Source: Phoronis australis (Eukaryota; Phoronida; Phoronidae). Taken from it: a stretch of 64,000 bases of DNA. The translations under genes and the position numbers were made by a program. The notes below the pieces were generated by a model. The model had not been told where the DNA came from. It saw only the letters and a list, made by a program, of their open reading frames with translations, and did no database searches. Shown piece by piece: positions 46,601 through 58,539 of this stretch. The number at the start of each line of letters is the position of its first letter. Within the stretch, counting starts at the first letter, position 1. Where the stretch lies: the NCBI GenBank assembly GCA_002633005.1, contig NMRA01000599.1, forward strand, positions 121,644 to 185,643, in the 5' to 3' direction.

Positions 46601-47826
46601 CCACATGCGCTGTTTCTAGCATGTCTTTCACGTTAATGATTGTAAGCACTATTCACACCAGAAACTACTAAAAAGAAAGTATTTGCGAAACATTATGAAG
46701 GCGAATTAAATTCACTTTGAGCTTGTTTATTCTGACATACTTTCTAAGGCGTATTTCCAGCTGATGATGTGGTCTACCATATGCTTTTATATCTACGTAG
46801 ATCGTCGATCTGCTGTGTAAGTTTTCCAAGATCATCGAAAAACCATCTTTCTACTTTCGTTAGCAACAAAAGTTTGTGGACCAAGACGTTTTTTACCTTT
46901 TCCCGCGCCCTGATTGGCTGGCACTAATAGCTTAATTGACTATCTCTTACGTCAGCAGACACGGTCAATTTGCTTTCTACCTTGGTGCATAAACGATATT
47001 TACTAAAAGACGATTGAGTGTGGATTATATTTTTAAGAAATGTTATTAAATGGCAGATTTTACAATTCGGGACTGCGACTATCTATGGTCACGTGAATAA
47101 AACAGACGACAATTCTTTATTTCATTATTAGGTATGTTTCGCAGCTACTGGGAAGGAAGAACATTACTTTGAGAAAACTATGACAAATCTGTCCAGCGGC
47201 ATCATCATGTTGTCTTCTAATTGGTTTACAAAGAGTTCTTTTTGTGTTGCTTGTCATCAAAATCGCTGTATAGTCAATGGCTATCATTGTCAAAATTTTC
47301 GGATGTGTTCCAGTTGAGGAGATAACGGTTGCCATAAGATACAGTAGCATCCTCATTATGGTGGCTCAAAGTTTCTGATATCGAAGAAACTGTTCATAGA
47401 GGTATCACAGCACAAGCTCTCTTCAATTCTTTTCCACGACACTAACTTGGCGAGGTCCGAATTCTGGTTTTGGACGAGCTCACTCAGAATCCACGGGGAC
47501 TGAAGTACATGAGTAATCCACATTCATTTTTCCAAATAAGCCGTCAATAATGGTGACTTTTGCATAATATTCACATCGCTGCCAGTGTAGTTCGACGCTA
47601 TTATGCCTGTGCACTATAAATAATCTATAGTTCAATCCAAAGATTTGCTGACGAACTATTCTCCTGTTAATAGGTTACTACTAATCTATATCGTTTACGG
47701 AAGCAGACGACTGCTGGAATGTCAGTAATAGTATATGCAAGTCGGCAATTTCTGCATCAAGTGCCTTGATCAGCATCATATTAATATGCCGGTCATGTAG
47801 ACCTGTACATAACTGGATCTAATTCN

Positions 47827-50800
47827 AGCCTTGTAATCAATTCGCCGGTAGTACATATTCATCTTTAAAACGGCCCCATTCACTAGGGAACAAAACATTC
47901 ATCAGGTCGTTTTATTCCCTTTCCTGTGTTGGCGTGGATGGTTGAATTATTAAAATGAAATGATTTTCGTTTAACTAGTATTTTTTCATATGACTTGCAA
48001 GACGAACAAGACAAATTCCCAGAAGAATGTTTAGAGTGAAATTGAAAATCAAATTTTTCCTTGCCATTACCCAACTTGATCTGTGTATGTGAATACTGTA
48101 TAGCGTAGACAGTCACTGGAAAAATGCACTGGCTTAGGCGTCGTGACACGAAGCTAAATGACAGAAAATGTACGAAGAAATCTCTATGATGCAAATAAGT
48201 AAATATCGCCATTGGAATGAATTTGTTCTATTAAGTATACATCAATATTTACCACAAAGCAGTTTGTTACATTTAAAGATAACTTTCCCCTTATTTTTGC
48301 CAATTAAGGTTATCTCAAACCTTATTTAGTGGCCTTCATTCTAACTCATATATAAAGAACATACTAAGCTTTGTCAACTAGTAAACGTATCATTTTCTGA
48401 AAGAAAAAATCAGGAAGTATAAAAATATTTTATATATTTATGTGCCATTTTTATTATTGCGTTAACTCCTTTTTTAAGTCAAATTTTCATTTTAAAGAAA
48501 GGTATACTCACAACAAAATAACCCATCGGTCGATTTAAATGAAACCCTTTTAAACGAAAACTTCACCAGTTATCTCAAAAATACCGTTAGGAATTTTTCA
48601 TCAGTCTTTTTGTTTGGTTTCTATGACAAATCAACTCGCAAAACGTAAGTTGTTTTTGTAAAAAAAGAAGTCGCATTCGTTTGTGTTACATTACTTAAAA
48701 ACTACGCGTTTATATTAAAAATCCCAACAGCCTTTCTGAGACTGATGAATAAATATTAAGTTTGGAAACTTTCAGCGAAATCCACTTGGCCATTTTCGAG
48801 GACTCGAGTTCTTAAAGTCGATTCTCCGAAGCCGAGAAAAAAACGATTTTGCTGAGCGACGTGAAAATCTCAAGGTCTGTTAATTATTCGGTGAAAACTT
48901 GCTTTCGGTCAATATAACCTATACATGCCTTAACCGTGTTCGCCATTTCAACATTCACTCGCTTTATCAACTGAATTTGCAGTGCGTAATTAACTTAATT
49001 GTCACAAAAACGTTTAATTAGTCGAGTCGACTTCCAATGCATCGAGTCCAACTAGGTCATGAGCGGAGCAAACATATGAAGTGGGTCAAACTGGTGCATT
49101 GCAGTCTACAGTAACTTTAAAGCACATTTGTCTTCAGCTTTTGATCGTCCCCAATACACCATATAGTACTACAAGGTATGACACTCGCGACTAGAAATTC
49201 CACGGGTTCTTCACCTCATCCGTCCATGTTAAACACAAATCTCGACAAGATGACTAGAATCAGTCCGACATTTCTAAAGCGAGATCAATGTAACAACGCG
49301 TTTTCTTACTTTCAAGATAAAGATTTTTATCCAGACCGTCCCAGTGAAGATGATCCTATCTGATTTTAAATTAATGAGGGCTTTGAACAATAGTCAATGA
49401 ATGTACATTGATATTAATTCTCTAGTTTTAAATAATAATTGAAAAATCTTTCTTCGATTGTTTGAAAATCCGCGTCTTCGAGCAATTAGTCAAATTGAAA
49501 ACGAAGCCACCCAACGACAGGTAACCACCTTGTTGAGGATATCTGGGAGAACAGTGAAAAATCTGGTGTGAAAATATTGGAAAACTGGGTCAGCAAAAGA
49601 TAGCGCAAGAAATGGACTCCTTAGACCAACAGCGACAGATGTTCGGGGCCGCGGACAGAGCTTATCAGAGCAAACGGTCAGAAACAGACTCCTTGAAGAC
49701 AACCTAAAAGACTGACAGAAAACTGACTGAGAATCGACACTAAAGACAGTTAGTGCCACGTCACTAGCGCTGAAATTCGCAACCGGCGTGGCAACCATCC
49801 CACATCAAGGTCTGCACACTGTGACGTCTTTCTGCAACTTGTGTTTTTGAACAATGCCACTTCTCAAAACTCTTAAACATTGTAAATGTTGCGAATTTGC
49901 AACAAAATTGGCATTAAATTATTCGCCTTCAATTAAGTTTTTCATTTTTGTGTCATAAGTACATCACTTTTAAGTAACTTTTTGAATAAGTTTTAAAATG
50001 CTGATGTTATCAAGCGCCGTTTATGAATGTTTTGGTAAAATAAAAAACGGAAAGAGACACAGGGCTTACAGACACTTCAGGTCTGCTTTTTGGCAGAATT
50101 AAGTCATAAATGTTCTATACGGGATAGTCGTCACTTTGCATTTGCTTAATATCAACTTCTTTAGCGTGTGTGTCATAATACTTGCATTTACTCGATGACG
50201 TCACACTGGTATGACATGCGACCGGCACGATGAAGCTGTTCTGCACAGAAAATATATGATACGGAAAATACCATTTTTAACGTTGGGCGTTTGCAAGCAA
50301 GTGCCGCCCGTAATTACGAGACAGTGTTATTATGACCGAGACTTCGCTCATGTTTTACGACCGTAGTCGTTATTTCCAAGGAGAAATTAATTTGCAGGTA
50401 ACGTGTGCTCTGAAGAAGTTGCTCTCTCGTAATTGTACTTTCGTATTTTTCACTCACAATTTCACTGTCGTGTTTTTACGCTCGTAAAATACAACTCACG
50501 ATAAACTTTGAGTTTTCTGTGCCATCGGAAGTGGGAAGTTAAAAACCCGAAAACACGTAACAGAGGCGTACTTACATATATTTTACACTTGTGGGGTAAA
50601 TTGGTTTAAAACGTGAGCTGGGCCGGCGTGGTTAAAATTTATTTGGAATATTCCGTATTCATGTGAAGATCAATATATTCTGAACATAAAATCACACTTA
50701 TAAACAATATGTCGAAAATTTACTGCTATTATTGAGTGTGTAGATGAACTGATATACTGTCTATCACATAGTCATATATTCATCTCATACCCAAAGTCAA

Positions 50801-53800
50801 ACTGTTAACAATCGTAATTGCAGTTACATTTGTAAAGGGGTCCACGTTTTATCTGCAAAGACATGCCATTAAGTCGAAATTATTTTCCAATTATCTGTCA
50901 TGTGATGCTCACAAGTAGTCGTCGTGACAGGAAGAACACGTGCACGCCTTCAGTCTGACTGAACGTACGTCTGCACAAACTCTGCAGACTTACGTAAGGC
51001 CAGGCCAAAACAAAATTTTAATTAGAAAATCACGTATTCATGAGCGCAATCAATACACCGAAACAAGCCTTGCGAATAAAGTAAACGGTTGTTTTGACAT
51101 ATAACTACCAGGGACGTCACACTCCAAAGTCAAAAGATCCATTTCCAAATTGAAGGTCTGGATAGGAGACAGGTCAGTGAAATTAGGTTTCTATTGTCTA
51201 TATTGAGCAGTGTGGTGTGAATGTCTGAGTTACAGGCATGTTGGACGTTTTGGTAATTCGATGGTGGTCTAGTAAAGTACTTAACCATTTATCAGTCCTG
51301 CCAACTCGATAGTTTGTAAAACCAATCATTTTCGAGGAAATTTCCAGTATCTTTACTTCGCTGCTTTAATGAAAAAAACACTTGGATAATAAAATAATCA
51401 CTCTCGCACACGCATTAGCTTTAACTCCAATGGGCATTACAACTTAACTTCCAGAAGTAACTTGTCTATTCGATTTGCAAAACCTATGCCAAATTGTGTT
51501 CCACAAGGTTTCTGCCTGGAGCCCAATTTTACTTATTTACAGACAAATTGGCGTGTCTAGGTATGAGTCGCTTCAGTTGGAGGGTCAAAACCCCTTTTTA
51601 AAGTATTACATGTATTTAAAAATAGCGACTTAGCCTGACTCTGCAACTCTCTGGGAATCTTTTCATAAATACACTACACGAGTATAACGATGGGCGAGAT
51701 GTACACTAGGAATTCAAAATAGCCTCCAGGTAAGCTGCAAAAGTTATTGTAAATATATGTGACTTGTAGTAATTCATTGAGTTCGCATTGCGCATGTGCA
51801 GCCTTGAAAGGTTTTCCAAAGTGCTTAGTCCTCCCAGGGCTGCGTTCCGTTGAAACAAGAAAATCGTGAAAACGCAAGATAACTCATACCTAGTGAGACA
51901 TCACCATGCATTACAAGCAAAGAATATGATCACACCAGCATTTCTGGTGGAATACAAGCTGGTCTAAGTTTTGTTATTTACAAAGCGTTACTCATGGTAG
52001 CTGTAAAGCCCAATGAAGAATGTGATAACACATTGAAATGAAACGATTCAAGTAATCCGTTCGGAATATTTTCCGACAATGTTATATTTTCGACAATGGA
52101 TGTTGACCAGATGGACCCTTCTTAATTCACAAGTCCACTGAAAACGGATAGTTCCTGCAAACGTAGTTAGGTCACGCCCACCATAGTTACCATTGTGAAG
52201 TTCCACAACACTAAACCAAATATGGCGGAAGTTCCGTGCATACGTACGAACAGAATCTTTTCGATTTGTTCCCAATGATATTTCACTGGAACTGTTACCG
52301 GCGTGGAGTCCCAATCACAAATGATCCTGTTGCAGAAACTATGTAATCGGGTTACGCGTAGCGGCTTATCCATTTCAAGTCTTTGAACCCCGGCATTCGT
52401 AGATTACTAAACACATTCACATTAAATAAGCTGTATTCAGATGTCAGCTCGATTAATCAGTTGTGTCGTTCTAACTCGGCGGTGCACTGCCCTTTAAGTT
52501 CGGTGACACGCCCTGGTAAGCTATTCCATAGTACGAGGAAAGCTTTCTTCTCACGATTAGACAACGAAAATTTTTGTTGGTGGTGACCACTGGTGGTTTT
52601 GTGCATGAGAGTTTTGTCGGTGAGGCACCTATCGATCCGTAAACCACATGCGCTGTTTCTAGCATGTCTTTCACGTTAATGATTGTAAGCACTATTCACA
52701 CCAGAAACTACTAAAAAGAAAGTATTTGCGAAACATTATGAAGGCGAATTAAATTCACTTTGAGCTTGTTTATTCTGACATACTTTCTAAGGCGTATTTC
52801 CAGCTGATGATGTGGTCTACCATATGCTTTTATATCTACGTAGATCGTCGATCTGCTGTGTAAGTTTTCCAAGATCATCGAAAAACCATCTTTCTACTTT
52901 CGTTAGCAACAAATGTTTGTGGACCAAGACGTTTTTTACCTTTTCCCGCGCCCTGATTGGCTGGCACTAATAGCTTGATTGACTATCTCTTACGTCAGCA
53001 GACACGGTCAATTTGCTTTCTACCTTGGTGCATAAACGATATTTACTAAAAGACGATTGAGTGTGGATTATATTTTTAAGAAATGTTATTAAATGGCAGA
53101 TTTTACAATTCGGGACTGCGACTATCTATGGTCACGTGAATAAAACAGACGACAATTCTTTAATTCATTATTAGGTATGTTTCGCAGCTACTGGGAAGGA
53201 AGAACATTACTTTGAGAAAACTATGACAAATCTGTCCAGCGGCATCATCATGTTGTCTTCTAATTGGTTTACAAAGAGTTCTTTTTGTGTTGCTTGTCAT
53301 CAAAATCGCTGTATAGTCAATGGCTATCATTGTCAAAATTTTCGGATGTGTTCCAGTTGAGGAGATAACGGTTGCCATAAGATACAGTAGCATCCTCATT
53401 ATGGTGGCTCAAAGTTTCTGATATCGAAGAAACTGTTCATAGAGGTATCACAGCACAAGCTCTCTTCAATTCTTTTCCACGACACTAACTTGGCGAGGTC
53501 CGAATTCTGGTTTTGGACGAGCTCACTCAGAATCCACGGGGACTGAAGTACATGAGTAATCCACATTCATTTGTCCAAATAAGCCGTCAATAATGGTGAC
53601 TTTTGCATAATATTCACATCGCTGCCAGTGTAGTTCGACGCTATTATGCCTGTGCACTATAAATAATCTATAGTTCAATCCAAAGATTTGCTGACGAACT
53701 ATTCTCCTGTTAATAGGTTACTACTAATCTATATCGTTTACGGAAGCAGACGACTGCTGGAATGTCAGTAATAGTATATGCAAGTCGGCAATTTCTGCAT

Positions 53801-53868
53801 CAAGTGCCTTGATCAGCATCATATTAATATGCCGGTCATGTAGACCTGTACATAACTGGATCTAATTC
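47827..53868. repeat. Large duplicated block, copy B (right contig start)
   Basis: Repeats copy A in the same order and strand, starting immediately after N 47826. It lacks the 1658 bp between CAAATCTC and GACAAGATGA. Relative to copy A it has many substitutions up to about 51.12 kb and then only a handful of differences to its end at 53868, where the sequence goes on uniquely (GCATCAGATC). Most likely the other haplotype of the same locus. No host gene is recognised. Confidence 0.85.
49461..49715 (+). pseudogene. Tc1-like transposase N-terminal fragment (copy B)
   Basis: Allelic counterpart of the 43420-43674 remnant. It has the same in-frame stop after TVKNLV, then KYWKTGSAKDSARNG and SEQTVRNRLLEDNLKD before TGA. 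Differences from copy A include Gln to Leu, Glu to Ala, Val to Ala, Cys to Arg and Ile to Val, mostly amino-acid-changing, as expected for a decaying sequence. Confidence 0.75.
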
Positions 53869-55057
53869 GCATCAGATCATTTTGTCCGTTACTTCTGCCT
53901 TTGTGACGGTTAACGTCACTGTTAAGGACGAATAACAAGCGAGAATTACACACAAAGAAAACGAGTGAAACTAAATAAAATTACACGAATTTCAACTGAG
54001 TCATCACTTCAACAGTTTTTCGATGCCTTTTCAGTATGATATTTTGTTTTTATTTTGTTAAAATTTCAGTTCGCAGTTTCAGTTCGCAATTTTCAAGTGA
54101 ATTCGTCAAGCACTAAAGACATTACAAGCACTGGGTTCCAAAAGATAGTTTTACAAGTTTACGATAAATACCAAACATCAAAATAAGCCTGAAGGTCAAG
54201 CTCTTTCTGCACTGAAGAAGAAGGGAGAGCAAAAATTCAGTCGGTTGTCCGAGCAAGCTGGATTTCACACGGCATTCCAGCGCTCTTTTCTAATGTTTTT
54301 TTTCTAGAAACGTCGCTTCTACGTACTTGGGCACTCCAAATAATAGACCCTACGATTCCTCTTTAAAGTCCTGCTACGCAGTCGCAGTGTCTGCACACTC
54401 CTATTGCCTTGCACGATTTCCGGCATATACGATAATTCCATTCGCCAACCGGAGTATGTAGACAGCATGTCCGATTGTCGCTTGCGAATTTTTGTATTGG
54501 ATAAATGCTGTTTCGGAGTGAATGAGAAGAGGCGAAAGAACGCTTGTGGGATATGCCGTTTTTAAGGCCCCCGGGGCATTTTCTTTTCGAAAATTGCAGT
54601 TGTCCCCTCTTAAGACATCCTAGACCCGCAAGTCGACGTATTACTCTTTGTACGTTATAATATTTCTACTGTTGCTGGTGACGCCATACCGTCCATTCAC
54701 ACATTTTTACTAGGTATTGTGTCAGAACACTATAGTGCAATGACTGGCCAGCGGTCTCCTGAGTTGGACGACAACTGGAGCAACTTAACCGGGGGTGTTG
54801 TATCACAAATAACTTATCGCGTACGATTTTTAACTCCTCTAATGGCTACACGAAAGTCCTACACGGAGTTGTACTCGACTAATGGGATCGAGTAGACAAG
54901 TGTGGAACGCCAACGTGTATTTCACTCGGTCACACGACATAGTGTATGATCGTTTGAGATCTAAAAACACACGCATATTAAGTTAAAAAACACGTAGTTT
55001 AAGTAAAAGTGCCCGTACGTAGATTATGCACATTTCTACGCGCAGAAAGGTACTCGT
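53869..55057. other. Intergenic, no gene recognised
   Basis: Unique sequence after the duplicated block. I see no gene, repeat or strong signal in it. Confidence 0.5.
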
Positions 55058-55061
55058 TTAA

Positions 55062-55640
55062 AGGCGAAGGCAACCCTTTTTCATGTCATTTTTAGCAAAA
55101 ATATGTTTCGTTGATTATCCTAGACACATTTTTCACTTATTTAATGCTTTTCGTAATTTAATTAATTACTCGTCGTCTACTCCGGAAGTGACGTTTTGGG
55201 CGCCAATTTCGTTTCATATAGTCTGACTGTGAGAGCAGTCGAGTCACTCATTGTTCTACCTCGGTTGTGATAAGTTCGGTCGTCGTTTGCTTTTGCTTAA
55301 GAGTCAGTCAACATGCCACGCTGTTGCTGCGTACTGGGGTGTACTCATTATCGTCTCACGTACAGAGGAAGAACTGTCCCACTTGCCCGAGTGTCCCGCT
55401 ACACACTCCCACTGGAGGGTGATCTGAGCACCCAAACTGCTTACATCCCGCCGTGTGACTCCCTCGCCACACACCTGGCACCTTCTAAATAGCGCCAATG
55501 CAAGTCCACAAAAAACTTATCAAACTTAGGCTCACCGATCTGTTCATTGGATGACGAACTGTCCTCTTCACTGGGTGTCGAACTGGGCCTGTATTCACTC
55601 CCACTACTCAACATCGCTGCACGTCTTATTGGTCAAACAG
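55062..55640. mobile_element. THAP-family transposon, Kolobok-like, truncated (family member 2)
   Basis: TTAA at 55058-55061 is followed by AGGCGAAGGCAACC, then CATGTCATTTTTAGCAAAAA and the family arm (TTGATTATCCTAGACACA, CTCCGGAAGTGACG, GTGATAAGTTCGGTCGTCG) up to ATGCCACGCTGTTGCTGC near 55312. Inward of this lies, on the minus strand, the internal coding segment shared with the 61.1-62.0 kb element. No opposite arm is found, so the element is cut short on its right side. A TTAA target and AG-G ends together with a THAP-type start agree with the Kolobok superfamily. This is a comparison from memory, not a search. Confidence 0.7.
55304..55614 (-). pseudogene. Transposon zinc-binding domain fragment, CQVCG type (member 2)
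   Basis: Minus-strand ATG at 55614 opens MLSSGSEYRPSSTPSEEDSS, a serine/acidic linker, then NEQIGEPKFDKF. After a frameshift near 55505 it continues LFRRCQVCGEGVT, then ITLQWECVAGHSGKW. The C-x2-C, W-x-C and G-H-x-G-K-W spacing looks like a zinc-binding module linked to THAP-type transposases. The same frame with many substitutions exists in the 61 kb element, which supports real past coding. The frameshift and the abrupt join to the inverted terminal arm mean it is not functional. Confidence 0.5.
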
Positions 55641-55644
55641 AAAT

Positions 55645-57580
55645 GGAGTGGTACTTGACATGATTGGGAATTACTTTTCGAATCAACTCTGACGCGCCTA
55701 ATTATATTTCTGTGAGTCCAAATGACTCGCCAGAAGTGTCTAAACGCGTTCCATACTACGCTATTTGTATGTGGATTGGCCAGCGCTTTCACCACCAAAA
55801 TGTCGTCGTAATCCGATTCGTCCTGTACGACTAGTCAGAGTGTGTATGACGACCTCATACGAGCTAAGGCATGAACTTTGACCTTTCGGCGGCCATTTCT
55901 AGTGAATCGGTCACTGTTTCCTTTTCTTGGACGACAGGAAAGAAGAACAATTTCCAATAATCACGAAAAACAGCAATGGGTTTTGCCTTTTTATGACTTT
56001 TGTCAAAGGTGAATAATTTCAGGCAGTCCTAACTAATTAAGGATTGTTTTGTTCTGAAAATTCCATCTCTTTAACAACCGCCTTTTGGGGAAATTTGAAA
56101 CTACACACACTTGCCGAAATTCTTACATTAAATGGTCAGATAGTTTCAGACCTTTGTTTCGTTTGCCTCGAGTAAATATATGCATGTTGATAGGTTTCAT
56201 AACGTCGATTACAAAAACATGATTTATTTCGCTAACACAATCTAGCTGAACTTTCATCCACCACGAATGTCTCCGGACGAAATAAATGATGAATGCGCAT
56301 TTGAGTTGACATGTACAGATCTAATGGCGTGTTTATTTTTAATTCCTACATTGGTGATCGTATGTAGATGTCATAACTTCGGAACTCGTTCATCTACGGA
56401 TATGACTTAGGTAATCAATACACGCTACTTATGAACGCGATCGAATGTCCGCTCACGCTAATAGCCGATTAAACGGGAACACGCGGGAGTAAATCTTTAA
56501 AAAGTGGAAGCATCATATTAGTTTTCGATGTTAATTGCAAAGATTTGTTCCACTGCAAAACTTTCGTTACAAAAATGAGTGCTCAAGCTCACATATTTGT
56601 GGTAAGTGTGGTATTTTTGCTTTCATCCATCATTTTGTATCCGAGAGGGTTGCATGTGCGTCACTGCACCGTCTTATTACCAAGAACTCGATCGCGGCTA
56701 TTAACACCAGGGCGAACACTTCGTCTTTCAGAAATGAATGGTCACGTTCACGAGTTTGTTGGACAAATTGTATTTTCCCGTCCATATACTTAGTATCTAG
56801 GAGAGTTGTCTAAATAGCAAGATCGCCAACTGTCTTATTGAGCTTGTTTTGTATGAAAGAAGAGCACTACCACTTCCAGTCTTAACATGTTATTAAAATA
56901 AGAAAATTGCTATCTCGTGAAAATATTGTGTTTGAAGGAGTCAGATGCAAATTCAAAAGAATTTTATCACCTACCTTACAATTAAGGATATTTGGTACCC
57001 TCCCGACATTTAAATTCTAGATTCGATAATATCTTGACAAGCTTTCCCTCAAAACGATCTTTTTATTACATGTTGCTATGCGTTAGATTGAATTGCGTAC
57101 GTCAAAGGCAACAAAAAACATTTTGGGGGAAGTCTGGTCAAGAAATTATATCGCATACAACATTTAAGTGTTGGGAGGGTAGACAATATCGATGATAGTG
57201 ATATTTAATTTGCCCCCATCTCTTCCAGATGCAAAGTGTTTTGTTATTGTATAGTGTTTCATGGTCTAAATTACGATTCATTAATTGTGTCGGTGGACTG
57301 CAATATTGTACCCGACATTGACAAATTATATATTCAAGTTAAATGAATTTACTGTAAAACTGACAAATGTCGGATGGCTTGTAACAATAGATCGGTGTTA
57401 AATTTGGCCTTCGAAATGAATTTGGGCTAATTTGCGTCACGTTACTTGTTTTGTGATATTGATTTGTCGCCACGGGGTCACTGCAAGATTAAGAAACTTC
57501 TTATTTAGGCTGTTTCGTACTCTCGAATGGGGCTATTTGGAGAATTCTCCTCGCGGTGTCTCTGCTGTACTAGTGGTGAT
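55645..57580. other. Intergenic, no gene recognised
   Basis: No gene is supported. A frame near 56577 starts MSAQAHIFVVSVVFLLSS, with a signal-peptide-like hydrophobic run, but it contains a donor-like site and has no other support. Confidence 0.45.
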
Positions 57581-57583
57581 TGA

Positions 57584-58537
57584 ATTGCGCATGCGTTGCT
57601 GTCTGCATGTAAACAGCTGGTAAAAAGACGGAATTGTTATCAAAATACGTCGTCGCGCAAAGCCTTATTATTGCTATATTCCCTGGTGCAAGTCTTCGAC
57701 AGGTGGTCCGAAATTCCCAAAAGACCTAATCTTACTACATTCGTGGAGAATTGCGGTCAACAGGGTCAACCAACTGACAAAAAGTCTGTGGATGCCGAAG
57801 CCCCGTGTGTGCTCTATGCATTTCCATTGGGAGACTACGTTACGTTAATTGGTAAGTTTTTAGCAATCAATTTCTATCGACATCGTTCGGTGATGTTATC
57901 TCCACCAGTAACCCCACTGAATAACGGGTTTATTGAGTGGAACTAAGTGTTTCTTTTCGGAAACTCACCCTGGACTCGGATGTCGGGTAGGCTAGCAGCA
58001 CATATTCATAGTGTCCTGGGGGAGTGGGCCCAATATAAGAGGTGTATGGTAAGTGACGCTCAGAAGTCAAGGGTGACTTTTTCACAGCAGTTTCTCTTCA
58101 AAACTATGCTATGTCCAATAAAATTTTCTAGATGAGTGAGTTTCCTAATTTTATAGAAGACCCCACCTCCAGGACTACCGGATTAGTTACTGAATTAACA
58201 TGAATAAGCTATTCAATAAATGTCCCAACATTGCTTGGAATAAAAATTGACACCTAGAATTAATTTTACTTGTTGAGATCAGAAGCACATTTTTGGTGTC
58301 ATGAAAAATACACATTGTTAAATCACTAGTAGCCAGTTTCACATATTTTAATTCAGATCTTAAATAAGACTTGGGTACAAAGATTATTAGTTTCTACATA
58401 CAAACATGAAGATGAAACGTCAAGTATATTCTGCCTTATAAAAGTAGTTTTGTCTTGTGTTTTCTTTTATAATTTGCTAATGTTTCTCTTACTGTTCTGT
58501 TACAGGTGAGAGAAAACGACTGAAACCAGCCGCCTGA
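57584..58537 (+). CDS. 3' end of an unrecognised spliced gene (two exons visible)
   Basis: Join of an exon ending at 57851 and one at 58506-58537. The first is open from 57584 and ends ACGTTAATTG|GTAAGT. The second begins after CTTACTGTTCTGTTACAG. Joined in phase 1 they read DYVTLIG-ERKRLKPAA and stop at TGA 58535-58537. The upstream part includes VFDRWSEIPKRPNLTTF, VENCGQQGQPTD and EAPCVLYAFPLGDYV, which looks like a folded soluble domain, but I do not recognise the family. No ATG occurs in the open frame, so at least one further upstream exon or a different first splice site is needed; CATGTAAACAG| at about 57619 is a candidate acceptor. A 3' UTR would follow, with a weak AATACA at about 58720. 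Strong splice sites and in-frame joining are the main support. Confidence 0.45.
57587..57595 (+). promoter_or_regulatory. NRF-1-type palindrome GCGCATGCG
   Basis: TGCGCATGCGTT matches the NRF-1 consensus (YGCGCAYGCGCR) at 11 of 12 positions. Such sites are common in animal core promoters of housekeeping genes. It lies at the head of the open exon of the 57.6-58.5 kb candidate gene, so it may mark a promoter or may be coincidental. Confidence 0.3.
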
Positions 58538-58539
58538 CC

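Larger units (their letters stand above)
40150..47825. repeat. Large duplicated block, copy A (left contig end)
   Basis: This 7.7 kb begins AGCCTTGTAATCAATTCGCC and ends TAACTGGATCTAATTC at the N. The same sequence recurs directly after the N as copy B, starting at exactly AGCCTTGTAATC and ending at the same TAATTC (53868). Copy A is longer because it has about 1658 bp (41545-43202) that copy B lacks. Substitutions and small indels are frequent before about 45.07 kb and rare after it. Most likely the overlapping end of one haplotype contig. No host gene is recognised inside. Confidence 0.85.

Noticed and set aside
40150-53868. A true tandem duplication
   Set aside because: Both ends of the repeated block coincide exactly with the single N at 47826, as expected for unmerged overlapping contigs.
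56577-56793. Secreted peptide candidate starting MSAQAHIFVVSVV
   Set aside because: Only the hydrophobic start is suggestive; the rest is unrecognised, an internal GTGGTAAGT donor-like site interrupts it, and an overlapping frame is equally open.
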